A DNA stretch of 64,000 nt from Alloboseaceae bacterium BT-24-1 (lineage in GTDB: Bacteria; Pseudomonadota; Alphaproteobacteria; Rhizobiales; Beijerinckiaceae): the NCBI GenBank assembly GCA_025846845.1, contig JAOYTL010000001.1, positions 124,001 to 188,000 on the forward strand, read 5' to 3'. The notes under the pieces are model-generated. The model did not search any database. It was not told where the DNA came from and saw only the letters and a program-made list of their open reading frames with translations. The stretch's first letter is position 1, and every line of letters begins with the position of its first letter. The position numbers and the translations under genes are program-made. Positions 41,916-50,972 of this stretch are shown one piece after another.

Positions 41916-42713
41916 TCAGCCCAGCACCGAGGCCAGGAATTCGCGGGTGCGCGGCTGTTCCGGCGCGCTGAAGATGCGTTCCGGCTCGCCCTGTTCGCAG
42001 ATGCGGCCCTTGTCGAAGAAACAGACCCGGTCGGAGACTTCGCGGGCGAAGCGCATCTCGTGGGTGACGAGCAGCATGGTGAGGTCATGCTCGCTGGCGA
42101 GGCCGCGGATGACCGAGAGCACCTCGCCGACGAGCTGCGGGTCGAGCGCCGAGGTCGGCTCGTCGAAGAGCAATACGCGTGGGCGCATGGCGAGCGCCCG
42201 CGCGATGGCGACGCGCTGCTGCTGGCCGCCGGAGAGCTGCGCAGGATAGTGGTCCTTCTTGTCGGCGAGCCCGACCATGGCGAGCAGGTCGACCGCCCGG
42301 CATTCGGCCTCGCCGCGCGGCAGGCCGAGCACGCGCAGCGGCGCCTCGACGACATTGCGCAGCACGGTCATGTGCGGGAACAGGTTGAAGCTCTGGAAGA
42401 CCATGCCAACATGGCTGCGGATCTGGCGCAGATGCGCGTCCGAGGCCTTGAACGGCCCGCCGGCATTTGGCTCGTGATAGGGCATGCCGGCGAGCGTCAG
42501 CCGGCCCTCCTGGAACGGCTCGAGCGTCATCAGGATGCGTAGCACCGTCGATTTGCCCGAGCCCGACGGGCCGATCAGCGTGACCTTCTCGCCGCGGGCG
42601 ACGCTGAAGTTGAAATCGTCGAGGACGGTCAGGGCGCCGAAGCGCTTGGTCACGCCGGCGAACTCGATGATCGGCGGCTGTGGGTCGATGGCAACCTGGG
42701 CTGTCTCGGTCAT
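41916..42713 (-). CDS. ehuA: Ectoine ABC transporter ATPase EhuA
   Basis: This 265-residue polar-amino-acid-type ATPase has Walker A GPSGSGKST (about 46-54), signature LSGGQQQRVAIARAL, Walker B VLLFDEPTSALD and the switch His in LLVTHEMRFA. The start overlaps the ehuD stop in ATGA; a much longer open frame upstream is only antisense-like extension over ehuD. It closes the ehuBCDA set and powers import of ectoine and hydroxyectoine. The gene order with the ATPase last differs from the ehuABCD order of Sinorhizobium. Confidence 0.88.
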   Translation of the reverse strand: MTETAQVAIDPQPPIIEFAGVTKRFGALTVLDDFNFSVARGEKVTLIGPSGSGKSTVLRILMTLEPFQEGRLTLAGMPYHEPNAGGPFKASDAHLRQIRSHVGMVFQSFNLFPHMTVLRNVVEAPLRVLGLPRGEAECRAVDLLAMVGLADKKDHYPAQLSGGQQQRVAIARALAMRPRVLLFDEPTSALDPQLVGEVLSVIRGLASEHDLTMLLVTHEMRFAREVSDRVCFFDKGRICEQGEPERIFSAPEQPRTREFLASVLG

Positions 42714-43402
42714 CGCAGCGGGATCCCTGCTTTCGGCAGCGCCTTCTGCAGCCGGTGCAGGCCGGCCGAGCAGATCAGCGTGAGGAGGAGGAAGATCAGG
42801 CCGACCAGGGTCAGCGGCACGAGGTATTCGAAGGTCCGTTCGCCGATCATGTTGGCGAGCCCCATCATCTCGAGCACGGTGACGACCGAGAGCACCGGCG
42901 TTTCCTTGATCATGGCGACGAGATAGTTGCCCATCGCCGGCAGGATGCGCGGCACGATCTGTGGCACGACGATGTCGCGGTAGGTCTGAAGCCGGGAGAG
43001 GTTCAGCGCGGTCGCTGCCTCCCATTGCCCGCGCGGCACCGCCTCGATGCCACCGCGATAGACCTCGGAGGTGTAGGCCGAATACTGCAGCCCGAGCGCG
43101 AGTGCACCGGTCAGGAAGGCCGGCAGCGTGATCCCGTATTCCGGCAGCACGTAGTAGAGGAAGAAGAGCTGCACCAAGAGCGGCGTGTCGCGCAGGAACT
43201 CGACGATGATGGCCGTCGTCCAGGACACGGCCGTGTACCGGCTGCGGCGCAGCAGCGCGAAGACGAGGCCGAGCACCAGCGCGATCGCAAAGCCCGCGGC
43301 GGCGGCCTGCAGCGTCACGGTGAGTCCGATCAGGATGATCGGCAGGATCGAGGACGCGTAGGTCAGCGGCGTCGTCGTGTCCCATTCGAAGCCGTACATC
43401 AT
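42710..43402 (-). CDS. ehuD: Ectoine ABC transporter permease EhuD
   Basis: This 230-residue inner-membrane permease of the His/Glu type has about five hydrophobic segments, with the coupling loop EAVPRGQWEAATALNLSRLQTYRDIVVPQ. Its start is preceded by GAGGG. It begins 10 bases after the ehuC stop and overlaps ehuA by four bases. Confidence 0.87.
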   Translation of the reverse strand: MMYGFEWDTTTPLTYASSILPIILIGLTVTLQAAAAGFAIALVLGLVFALLRRSRYTAVSWTTAIIVEFLRDTPLLVQLFFLYYVLPEYGITLPAFLTGALALGLQYSAYTSEVYRGGIEAVPRGQWEAATALNLSRLQTYRDIVVPQIVPRILPAMGNYLVAMIKETPVLSVVTVLEMMGLANMIGERTFEYLVPLTLVGLIFLLLTLICSAGLHRLQKALPKAGIPLR

Positions 43403-43412
43403 GCGCGGTCCC

Positions 43413-44078
43413 TCACGAATGTGCCGCGCGCGGGAAGGCCGCGCCGCGCCGGACCCAGCGCTCGATCAGCCGCATGACCAGCATCAGCACCAGCGACATC
43501 GCGAAATAGCCGACCAGCGTCAGGCTGTAGACGCCGGCGCTGTCGAGGGTCAGGTTGCGGATCGATTGTGCCCGGAAGGTCAGGTCGGCGATCGAGATCA
43601 GCGAGACCAGCGACGAGAGTTTCAGGGTCTCGATGGCGAGATTGCCGAAGGCGGGCATCATCTCGACCAGTGCCTGCGGCAGGGTGATATGGAGAAGCGT
43701 CTGGGCGCGGCCGAAATTCAGCGCCCGCGCCGCCTCGTGCTGCTGCACCGAGACCGATTGCAGCGCGCCGCGCACGATCTCGGAGCCATAGGCGCCGACA
43801 TGCAGGGAAAGGACGAGGATGCCGGTGGCGACAGGCTCGAAGCTGATCCCGACGAGCGGCAGGGCGTAGTAGAACCAGAACAGCTGGACGAGCAGCGAGG
43901 TGCCGCGGAAGAGCTCCGTATAACAGAGCGCAACCGTCGACAGCACGCGCCCGCCCTCGACGCGGGCGATGCCGGCCACGAAGGCGGCAACGGCGCCGAT
44001 CGCGATCGCCGACAGCGTGATCGCCGCGGTGACGAGCGCGCCGCGCGACAATGCGGGCAGATAGGACAGCCACTCCAT
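43413..44078 (-). CDS. ehuC: Ectoine ABC transporter permease EhuC
   Basis: This 221-residue permease pairs with EhuD. FRGTSLLVQLFWFYYALP and the coupling loop QSVSVQQHEAARALNFGRAQTLLHITLPQ are typical. A strong stem-loop separates it from ehuB upstream. A longer overlapping frame on the same strand is Arg/Ala-rich and not a gene. Confidence 0.87.
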   Translation of the reverse strand: MEWLSYLPALSRGALVTAAITLSAIAIGAVAAFVAGIARVEGGRVLSTVALCYTELFRGTSLLVQLFWFYYALPLVGISFEPVATGILVLSLHVGAYGSEIVRGALQSVSVQQHEAARALNFGRAQTLLHITLPQALVEMMPAFGNLAIETLKLSSLVSLISIADLTFRAQSIRNLTLDSAGVYSLTLVGYFAMSLVLMLVMRLIERWVRRGAAFPRAAHS

Positions 44079-44114
44079 CCAGCAGGCTCCGCGACAACGT
44101 TGAACAAGCGTGGA

Positions 44115-44143
44115 GCTCCACCCGCCATTCAGGCGGGCGGAGC
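44115..44143 (-). repeat. Stem-loop between ehuB and ehuC, likely mRNA stabiliser
   Basis: The two 12-base arms, GCTCC-A-CCCGCC and GGCGGG-C-GGAGC, pair with a single mismatch around the loop ATTCA. It lies 16 bases after the ehuB stop inside the operon, with no T-run. Such hairpins after binding-protein genes usually protect the upstream mRNA so that more binding protein than permease is made. Confidence 0.65.
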
Positions 44144-44159
44144 GACGTCGGCTAACGTG

Positions 44160-45011
44160 TCACTTGCCGGCGCAGAGATCCTCGACCTTGCGCTCCGCCG
44201 CCGCTTTGATGCTGGCCTCGGACAGCCCGTAATTGCCGAGGATCTTCTTGTAGTCGTCGCTCTTGCGGAACTCGACGAGGGCGGCGTTGAAGGCGTCGCG
44301 CAGTTCCTTGTCCTCGGGCCGGAAGGCGAAGCCGCCGAAATTGCGGACCGGCTTGCCGTTGACCACCGGATCGGTGAAGGGCGCGACCTGCTCGACATTG
44401 GCCTGGCCCTTGGCGAGCGAGGCGACGGTGAGCTCGGTCGCGGCATAGGCGTCGGCGCGGCTCTGCACGGTCGCGAGCGCGTCGGCATTGGCGGTGATGA
44501 AGATCACCTGGCTGTCCTTGACGCCGACGGCGCGCAGGAAGTCGATATTGTTCGCTCCGGAGACGACCGCGACCTTGAGCGACGGGTCCTTGGCGATGTC
44601 GGCATAGGTGGTGAGCTTCTTCGGATTACCCTTCTTCACCAGCAGGCCTTCGCCATAGGAGGAGTTCGGCTCGCTGAAGGAGACCTGCTTGCAGCGCTCT
44701 GGCGAGATGTTCTGCTCAGCGGCGACGAAATCGAAGCGTTTGGCCTTGAGCCCGGGGATCAGCGTGCCGAACGGCGTCACCGACCAGTTGGCCTCGGCGA
44801 CGCCGAGCTTCTTCAGCACGGCATTGGCGACGTCGGGACCGATGCCGGCCGAGGTGCCGTCATCCTTCATGTAGGAATAGGGCACCTCATTGGCGGTCGC
44901 GACGCGGATATAGCCCTGGTCCTTGACGTCCTTGAGCGTGGTGGCGCCAGCGGCGGCAAGACCGGTGGCGAGAGCAATGGCGGAGAGACCCGCGATCTTC
45001 AGAAACGGCAT
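44160..45011 (-). CDS. ehuB: Ectoine/hydroxyectoine binding protein EhuB
   Basis: This 283-residue periplasmic protein has a signal peptide to about GLAAAGA (residue 23). The mature SBP_bac_3 fold shows YIRVATANEVPYSYMKDDG, FGTLIPGLKAKRFDFVAAEQNISPERCKQVSFSEPN and AVVSGANNIDFLRAVGV. These are close to Sinorhizobium EhuB, which holds ectoine in an aromatic cage. GAGGAGA lies seven bases before the chosen ATG. A 106-base gap follows doeB; no promoter is obvious in it. Confidence 0.88.
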   Translation of the reverse strand: MPFLKIAGLSAIALATGLAAAGATTLKDVKDQGYIRVATANEVPYSYMKDDGTSAGIGPDVANAVLKKLGVAEANWSVTPFGTLIPGLKAKRFDFVAAEQNISPERCKQVSFSEPNSSYGEGLLVKKGNPKKLTTYADIAKDPSLKVAVVSGANNIDFLRAVGVKDSQVIFITANADALATVQSRADAYAATELTVASLAKGQANVEQVAPFTDPVVNGKPVRNFGGFAFRPEDKELRDAFNAALVEFRKSDDYKKILGNYGLSEASIKAAAERKVEDLCAGK

Positions 45012-45117
45012 GTGCAATTCTCCTCTGGTTGATGTTTCTCCGCTTGCCGATTGCTTCGGCTTACCTGGCGTCTTTGCGCCGGCGGATTGGCTTGGACCGG
45101 TCGCCCGGCCGAATGGG

Positions 45118-46131
45118 TCAGGGCGCCTCCGTCAGCACGGCTAGCACCGAGAGGCAGTCGCCAGCCTTGATCAGCCCGGGGACGTGACGGGCGGCGAGGA
45201 CGCCGTCCATCGCGGCCCGGTACTCGGCCGGCGCGAGCCCTGTCTTTCCGATGGGATAGATCCGCGCGATCACCTCGCCGGCGCGCACGGACTCGCCGAG
45301 ATCGCGCTCGAAGGCGATCAGCCCGTCGTCTTGGGCGAAGCTGAAGCAATCGGCCGAGGGCATGTCGAGCCAGCGGGTCGGCGCCGTCTCGGGCGTTCCG
45401 GCGAGGATGCCGGCATGTTTCAGCAGATTGCCGGCGCCGCGCCGGGCGATGCCGATGCTGCGCGCGCTTGCCGTGCCGGCGCCACCGAGCTCGGTCGTGA
45501 CGAAGACCTTGCCCATCTCCTCGACGGTGGTGTCGAGCATGCCGACGGCGTCGATCTCCAGCATCTTCATCGAGTAGGGCGCGGAGAAGGCGGCGACCGC
45601 TGCAAAGCAGCGCACCTCCTGCGCCTTGTCCGGCAGCTCATGCGCCGCCGCATAAGGCAGGAAGTCGAGCGTCTTTCCGCCGGAATGGAAGTCGAGCACG
45701 ATGTCGGCCAGCGGCACGAGATGGCGCGTGACATAGTCGGCGATCTTTTCGGTGACATTGCCGTCCGGGCGCCCCGGAAAGCTGCGATTCATGTTGCCCT
45801 TGTCGATCGGCGAGGTCCGCGTCCCGGCCCGGAAGGCCGGATAGTTCAGCGCCGGCACGATGATCACCCGGCCCGAGACCTCAGCCGGATCGAGCGTGCG
45901 CGCCAGCTCGAACAATGCCGCCGGCCCCTCATACTCATCGCCATGGTTCGCGCCGGTCAGCAGCGCGGTCGGCCCGTCCCCGTTCGCGATCACGCAGATC
46001 GGGATCATCACCGAGCCCCAGGCGCTGTCGTCGCGGCTATAAGGCAAGCGTAAGTGGCCATGCTGGACGCCCTGCGCCGACAGATCGATCGTTGGCGTCA
46101 CCGGTGAGGGGCGTGGCGAGGCGGTCAGCAT
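45118..46131 (-). CDS. doeB: N-acetyl-L-2,4-diaminobutyrate deacetylase DoeB
   Basis: This 337-residue zinc hydrolase of the succinylglutamate desuccinylase/aspartoacylase family removes acetate from N-acetyl-2,4-diaminobutyrate, the product of ectoine ring opening. Zinc ligands are in TGANHGDEYEGP (His and Glu) and DFHSGG. NRSFPGRPDGNVTEKIADYV and the C-terminal domain match EutE/DoeB. The start ATG lies 4 bases after the doeA stop; a longer frame overlaps doeA with no family match. It acts in the cytoplasm directly after DoeA. Confidence 0.9.
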   Translation of the reverse strand: MLTASPRPSPVTPTIDLSAQGVQHGHLRLPYSRDDSAWGSVMIPICVIANGDGPTALLTGANHGDEYEGPAALFELARTLDPAEVSGRVIIVPALNYPAFRAGTRTSPIDKGNMNRSFPGRPDGNVTEKIADYVTRHLVPLADIVLDFHSGGKTLDFLPYAAAHELPDKAQEVRCFAAVAAFSAPYSMKMLEIDAVGMLDTTVEEMGKVFVTTELGGAGTASARSIGIARRGAGNLLKHAGILAGTPETAPTRWLDMPSADCFSFAQDDGLIAFERDLGESVRAGEVIARIYPIGKTGLAPAEYRAAMDGVLAARHVPGLIKAGDCLSVLAVLTEAP

Positions 46132-46135
46132 TACC

Positions 46136-47314
46136 TCAACCCTTGACGAAGAGCTGGCGCGGCACGTTCGACAGGCATTCGACACCGGTCTCAGTGATCG
46201 CGATGCTTTCGGTGATCTCTAGGCCCATGTCCTCGAGCCAGAGGCCGGTCATGAAGTGGAAGGTCATGCCGGGCTTGAGCTCGGTCCGGTCGCCGGGGCG
46301 CAGGCTCATGGTGCGCTCGCCCCAGTCCGGCGGATATGACAGCCCGATCGGGTAGCCGGTGCGGTTGTCCTTGATGATCCCATACCGCTTCAGCACCGCG
46401 AAGAAAGCGTTGGCGATGTCCTCGCAGCTGTTGCCCGGCTTTGCCGCAGCGAGGCCTGCCTCCATGCCTTCGAGCGTCGCCTTCTCGGCGTCGAGAAAGG
46501 CCTGCGTCGGCTTGCCCAGGAAGACGGTGCGCGAGAGCGGGCAATGGTAGCGCTTATAGGCGCCGGCGATCTCGAAGAACGTGCCTTCGCCCGAGCGCAT
46601 CGGCTTGTCGTCCCAGGTGAGGTGCGGCGCCGAGGCGTCGGCTCCCGAGGGCAGCAGCGGCACGATCGCCGGATAGTCGCCGCCGAATTCGGCCGTGCCG
46701 CGGATGCCGGCATCGTAGATCTCGGCGACGAGATCGCATTTGCGCATGCCGGGGCGGGCGACCTCGACGATGCGCCGGTGCATCAGTTCGACGATGCGGC
46801 CGGCCTTGCGCATGTAGTCGAGCTCGGTCGGGCTCTTCACCGCGCGCTGCCAGTTGACCAGCCCGCCGGCATCCTTGAAGCGGGCATTCGGCAGATTCTT
46901 TTGCAGGGAGGCGAAGGCTGCTGCCGAGAAGTAGTAATTGTCCATCTCGACGGCGATCGAGAGCGTGTCCCAGCCGCGCTCGGCGATGATCTGCGCCAGC
47001 AGGTCCATCGGATGGCGTTCGGTCGACTGAACATAGTGATCGGGATAGCCGATGATGTTGTCATGGCCGAGCCAGGCCGTGCGCTTTGCGCCGTTGGCAT
47101 CCTGCTTGCGGCCATACCAGATCGGCTCGCCGGTCGGCGGCACCAGCACGCATTGATGGACGTAGAACGACCAGCCGTCATAGCCGGTGAGCCAATGCAT
47201 ATTGGACGGATCGGTCACGATCATCAGCTCGACGCCGGCACGCTCCATGGCGGCGCGGGTCTTGGCGAGGCGCTCGGCATACTCCTCGCGCGTGAAATTC
47301 AGGGTCACGGTCAC
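46136..47314 (-). CDS. doeA: Ectoine hydrolase DoeA
   Basis: This 392-residue M24 (pita-bread) family enzyme opens the ectoine ring to N-acetyl-2,4-diaminobutyrate. The DPSNMHWLTGYDGWSFYVHQCVLVP stretch and EGTFFEIAGAYKRYHCPLSRTVFLG mark the DoeA/EutD branch, which lacks the full metal set of true aminopeptidases. The start is GTG inside the eutC stop (GTGA). Its product feeds DoeB, encoded four bases further on. Confidence 0.92.
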   Translation of the reverse strand: MTVTLNFTREEYAERLAKTRAAMERAGVELMIVTDPSNMHWLTGYDGWSFYVHQCVLVPPTGEPIWYGRKQDANGAKRTAWLGHDNIIGYPDHYVQSTERHPMDLLAQIIAERGWDTLSIAVEMDNYYFSAAAFASLQKNLPNARFKDAGGLVNWQRAVKSPTELDYMRKAGRIVELMHRRIVEVARPGMRKCDLVAEIYDAGIRGTAEFGGDYPAIVPLLPSGADASAPHLTWDDKPMRSGEGTFFEIAGAYKRYHCPLSRTVFLGKPTQAFLDAEKATLEGMEAGLAAAKPGNSCEDIANAFFAVLKRYGIIKDNRTGYPIGLSYPPDWGERTMSLRPGDRTELKPGMTFHFMTGLWLEDMGLEITESIAITETGVECLSNVPRQLFVKG

Positions 47315-48324
47315 GCGGCGTCTCCCGCTTCGGCTTTGGTGTCGATGGTGTGTCCGGCGCCGGCAGTGCGGGCGCGGGCGGCGGCGAGATTGGCAATCGC
47401 GGTGTCCTGCACGCCGGCTCCGGTCAGGTCCGCCAGGGTGATCTCCTCGGCTTTCGTCCGGCCGGGGCGCTTGCCCGCGATGACGTCGCCCAGCTCCGCG
47501 AAAGCCTGCTCGGCGGTGGCGAACCCGGCGCGGACCGCATGGGCGAGCTCGCCGAGGCGGCGCGTCTGGCTGAGGCGATCGGCGACATAGGTGGTGCGGG
47601 CGAAGACGGCCGGGTCTATCTCGTTCTTGTGCTCGCTGTCGGAGCCCATCGCGGTGACGTGCTGGCCGGGCTCGAGCCAGTCGGCCATCAGGATCGGCTG
47701 TTCGGCCGGCGTCGTGGTGACGATGACATCGGCGCCTCCCACAGCAGCCTGGGGATCGGGGAGGGCGGTGACGGAAAAGCCGAGCTTGCGGGAGAGCTCG
47801 CTCGCGGCCCGGCCGGCTTTTTGCGGGTCACGCGCCCAGATCCGCGCCTCGCGGATCGGCCGCACCAGTGCCAAAGCCTCAAGCTGGAGCCTTGCCTGCA
47901 TGCCGGCGCCGAAGATGGTGGCGACCGCGGCATCCGGCCGGGCGAGGTGGCGCGCCGCGACGGCTCCGGCGGCGGCCGTCCTGACATCGGTGAGATAGCC
48001 ATTGTCCAGGAGCAGCGCCTCGCCGAGCCCGGTCCTGGCGCTGAACAGGATCATCAGCCCGTTCAGACTGGGCAGGCCGAGCTTGGGATTGTCGAAGAAG
48101 CCGGGGCTGATCTTGATCGCGAAACCGTCGAGGCCCGGCACATAGGCCGTCTTCACGTCGACCTCGCCGCGATGTTCGGGAATGTCGAGCCGGAGGATCG
48201 GCGGCATCGCGACGGGCTTGGTGGCAAGCGCCGCGAAGGCCTCCTCGACGCAGTCGACCGCGCTCAGATCGAGCCTGACGACGCGGCGCAGTTCCGCTTC
48301 GGTGAGGACGAGCATGCGGCTCAT
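47311..48324 (-). CDS. eutC: Ectoine utilisation protein EutC (ornithine cyclodeaminase family)
   Basis: This 337-residue protein of the ornithine cyclodeaminase/mu-crystallin family has an NAD-binding Rossmann motif, ATIFGAGMQARLQLEAL, and the substrate-side segment LLDNGYLTDVRTAAAGAVAARHLA. It accompanies eutB in most hydroxyectoine degraders, where it probably helps to convert hydroxyectoine to ectoine; the exact step is not settled. Its start overlaps the eutB stop (ATGA) and its stop overlaps the doeA start. Confidence 0.88.
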   Translation of the reverse strand: MSRMLVLTEAELRRVVRLDLSAVDCVEEAFAALATKPVAMPPILRLDIPEHRGEVDVKTAYVPGLDGFAIKISPGFFDNPKLGLPSLNGLMILFSARTGLGEALLLDNGYLTDVRTAAAGAVAARHLARPDAAVATIFGAGMQARLQLEALALVRPIREARIWARDPQKAGRAASELSRKLGFSVTALPDPQAAVGGADVIVTTTPAEQPILMADWLEPGQHVTAMGSDSEHKNEIDPAVFARTTYVADRLSQTRRLGELAHAVRAGFATAEQAFAELGDVIAGKRPGRTKAEEITLADLTGAGVQDTAIANLAAARARTAGAGHTIDTKAEAGDAA

Positions 48325-49367
48325 GCGGCGGCTCCGGAGACGATGCGCCGGTGCACGGCTTCGTCGATGTTGCGGCCTGAGACGATGACTGCCGTCGGGC
48401 CTCTTGGGCTAACCTTGCGGGCGAGTAGCGCCGCGATGCCGACCGCGCCGGCGCCCTCGACGATCTCGCCCTCTTCCCGCGCGGCATGGCGGATGCCGGC
48501 CGCGATCTCCGCCTCGCTCAGGAGCACGACATCGTCGATGAGGTCACGACACAGTGCGAAAGTGATGCGGTTGGAAAGGCCGATGCCGCCGCCAAGCGAA
48601 TCCGCCAGCGTCTCCTCTTCGACCACCTCGACGGGACGCCCGGCCGCGATTGCAGCCGCCATGGCGGCGCCGCGCTCCATCGAGATGCCGATGACACGAG
48701 CTTTCGGGCGCAACGCCTTGATCGCGGCTGCGATTCCACCGGCGAGACCGCCGCCCGACAAGGGCACCAGCACCAGCGCGAGCTCAGGCAGGTCTTCGAC
48801 CAGCTCAAGGCCGATCGTGCCCTGGCCGGCGACGACTTCAGGATGGTCGAAGGGTGGAATCTGGGTGAGCCCGTCCTCGTCGACCAGCCGCTCGACCTCG
48901 ACCTGTGCATCGTCCTGCGAGCGGCCGACGATGCGGACCTGCGCGCCCAGCGAGCGGATCGCCTCGATCTTGTTGGCCGGCACCAGCGCCGACATGCAGA
49001 TGGTGGCGCGAAGGCCGAGCTCGCGAGCGGTGTAGGCGACGGCGCGGCCGTGATTGCCAGTCGACGCGGTCACCAGCCCGCGCTGGCGCTGTTCTTGGCC
49101 GAGAGCCAGCACCGCATTCATCGCGCCGCGCAGCTTGAAGGCGCCGATCGGCTGGCGGGTTTCGAGCTTGAGATGGACAGGCTGGCCGCAGAGGCGGCTG
49201 AGGGACGGCGAGGAGACGAGCGGCGTGCGCGGCACCCGGCCGGCGATGCGCACCGCAGCGGCTTCGATATCGGGCAAAGTGACGTAGACCGGCGGCGCGG
49301 CCGGTCGCTCTGCTTCAGCAGTGAAAAGATGCGGTTTGGTCACCAGCATTCCCCTCTCGCTTGTCAT
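48321..49367 (-). CDS. eutB: Hydroxyectoine utilisation dehydratase EutB
   Basis: This 348-residue PLP enzyme of the threonine dehydratase family has the PLP lysine in KLETRQPIGAFKLRGAMNAVL, the phosphate loop PLSGGGLAGGIAAAIK and TASTGNHGRAVAYTA. In ectoine clusters EutB is thought to dehydrate hydroxyectoine as part of its conversion to ectoine. It is the first gene of the long minus operon. The first ATG lacks a ribosome site; an ATG six codons on lies directly against AGAGGGGA, so the real start is uncertain. Confidence 0.87.
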   Translation of the reverse strand: MTSERGMLVTKPHLFTAEAERPAAPPVYVTLPDIEAAAVRIAGRVPRTPLVSSPSLSRLCGQPVHLKLETRQPIGAFKLRGAMNAVLALGQEQRQRGLVTASTGNHGRAVAYTARELGLRATICMSALVPANKIEAIRSLGAQVRIVGRSQDDAQVEVERLVDEDGLTQIPPFDHPEVVAGQGTIGLELVEDLPELALVLVPLSGGGLAGGIAAAIKALRPKARVIGISMERGAAMAAAIAAGRPVEVVEEETLADSLGGGIGLSNRITFALCRDLIDDVVLLSEAEIAAGIRHAAREEGEIVEGAGAVGIAALLARKVSPRGPTAVIVSGRNIDEAVHRRIVSGAAA

Positions 49368-49386
49368 GCTGCGAGTGGGAAAATTT

Positions 49387-49420
49387 CATGTCAATTATTA
49401 TATTGTCATGATCCAATTAT
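49387..49420 (-). promoter_or_regulatory. Direct repeats in the eutB promoter region
   Basis: Two related AT-rich elements, CATGTCAATTAT (49387-49398) and CATGATCCAATTAT (49407-49420), repeat with about 20-base spacing just upstream of eutB. A third, weaker match CATGACATTAT occurs at 50964-50974 between enuR and doeX. They are the best candidates here for EnuR or DoeX binding sites controlling the ectoine genes. Confidence 0.5.
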
Positions 49421-49478
49421 GTCGAGAACGCGCCTGAGGTCGCAATGACACGGCAATGCGCGCCGTTCGTCGCCTTTC

Positions 49479-50933
49479 TCACCCGATCGCGCCGATGTCG
49501 AAGACCGGTGGGAGCTGCTCGAAGGTCTGGCTCACGGTCGCCAGCGTCCGGGCCAGCAGTTCATGGCTCATCCGCCCGCCCAGGCAGATGCGGATGCCGC
49601 CGCCATGGCCGACACCGGCCACGAAGGGATCGGACGGCGTCACGGCCACGCGCCGGTCGGCGAGCGAACGCACCAGGCTGTCCTCGGTCCAGTGCGCGGG
49701 CACCTTGAGCCAGGCGCAAAGAGAAAGTGGATGGCTCGAGGCGACGTGACTCCCGAGCGTCTCCGCGACGATGCGCTGGCGCGCCTTCGCCTCCTCGCGC
49801 TGGATGGCGAGCAGCCTCTGCGCCGTGCCGTCCTCGACCCAGCGCGTCGCGATCTCGGCCGGCAGGTAGGTGCCGCTCCAGCTCGTCACACGCAGGATCG
49901 AAGCGGCGCGGATCGAGTATTGCGGCGGCACTACCAGATAGCCGACGCGCAGGCCGGTCAGCACCGCCTTGGTGAAGGTCGTCAGGAAGAAGCCGAGATC
50001 GGGCAGCATCGCGGTGATCGACGGAAGCGGCTCGGGAATCAGAGGCTTGTAAACCTCGTCCTCGACAACGAAGACGCCATGGCGCTGCGCGATCTCGGCA
50101 ATGGCACGGCGGCGCTCGGGGCCGGCGACATGGCTGGTCGGATTGTTCAGCGTCGGGATCAGGACGAGCGCACGCACGCCGCCGGCGCGACAGGCCGCTT
50201 CGAACGCATCGGGGCGAATACCCTCCTCGTCGGTCGGCAGGCCCTTCAGGCTGAAGCCGAGGATGTTGGCGAGGCCGATGACGCCGTGATCGGTCAGGTT
50301 CTCGGTCAGCACGAGGTCGCCGGCGCGGACCACGCAAGCCAGCGCCAGGAAGAGCGCATGCGCGGCGCCGTTGGTGATCAGGATGCGCTCGACGGCCGTT
50401 TCGACGCCGAGCGGCGCAAGCCAGAGGCGTGCGGCTTCGCGGTGGCGATCGAGGCCGGCGATCGGCCGGCACGGCCGCATGAAGGCGCCATTGTCGTCCT
50501 CGGCCAGTCCCGCCAGGGCCTGGCGCGAGGCCGCCTCATGTGCGTCGAGATAGACCCCGCGCACGATCGAGAGATCCACGACCTCTGTCGGGCTGCGGTC
50601 GAGCATCAGCCGCCCGGCCTGCTCGGTGACGCGGCTCTTCACGAAGGTTCCGCGCCCGACCTCGCCGCTGAGATAGCCCAGGCGCTCGGCCTCCTTGTAG
50701 CTGAGGCTGACGGTCTGCACGGAGATGCCGAGCTCGCGGGCAAGGTCGCGATGGGTCGGCATCCGGTCCATCGGTTTCAGGACGCCGGAATTTATGTCGG
50801 CGATGATGCGCTCGGTCAGCGCGGCATGCTTGGTCGCGCCCTTTTGCTTCGTCAGGGCCGGCTGCCAGGCGACGGCCTTCTCCAACGCCGGAGAAAGCCT
50901 GTTGCCGGAAGGCGGTTCGGCTTGACGAAGCAT
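49479..50933 (-). CDS. enuR: EnuR, MocR-type regulator of ectoine utilisation
   Basis: This 484-residue regulator has a GntR winged helix at about 35-100 (GVLKPMDRMPTHRDLARELGISVQTVSLSYKEAERLG, then GEVGRGTFV) and an aminotransferase-like domain. K322 in TTFTKAVLTGLRVGY is the expected PLP lysine. EnuR represses ectoine genes and is released by intermediates such as N-acetyl-diaminobutyrate or diaminobutyrate bound to PLP. It lies upstream of eutB on the same strand with a 112-base gap, and is divergent from the AsnC-type gene with a gap of only 39 bases. Confidence 0.88.
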   Translation of the reverse strand: MLRQAEPPSGNRLSPALEKAVAWQPALTKQKGATKHAALTERIIADINSGVLKPMDRMPTHRDLARELGISVQTVSLSYKEAERLGYLSGEVGRGTFVKSRVTEQAGRLMLDRSPTEVVDLSIVRGVYLDAHEAASRQALAGLAEDDNGAFMRPCRPIAGLDRHREAARLWLAPLGVETAVERILITNGAAHALFLALACVVRAGDLVLTENLTDHGVIGLANILGFSLKGLPTDEEGIRPDAFEAACRAGGVRALVLIPTLNNPTSHVAGPERRRAIAEIAQRHGVFVVEDEVYKPLIPEPLPSITAMLPDLGFFLTTFTKAVLTGLRVGYLVVPPQYSIRAASILRVTSWSGTYLPAEIATRWVEDGTAQRLLAIQREEAKARQRIVAETLGSHVASSHPLSLCAWLKVPAHWTEDSLVRSLADRRVAVTPSDPFVAGVGHGGGIRICLGGRMSHELLARTLATVSQTFEQLPPVFDIGAIG

Positions 50934-50972
50934 GGGATTGTCTCGTTCTTAGGACGCATCGTTCATGACATT

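Noticed and set aside
42714..43385. N-terminal extension of ehuA by over 220 codons
   Set aside because: The extension overlaps ehuD in another frame and is His/Arg/Ala-rich; the ATPase begins normally at the ATG overlapping the ehuD stop.
49563..50972. Long N-terminal extension of the AsnC-type regulator
   Set aside because: It is antisense to enuR; the Lrp domain starts at residue 8 of the short form and the family length is about 150-160.
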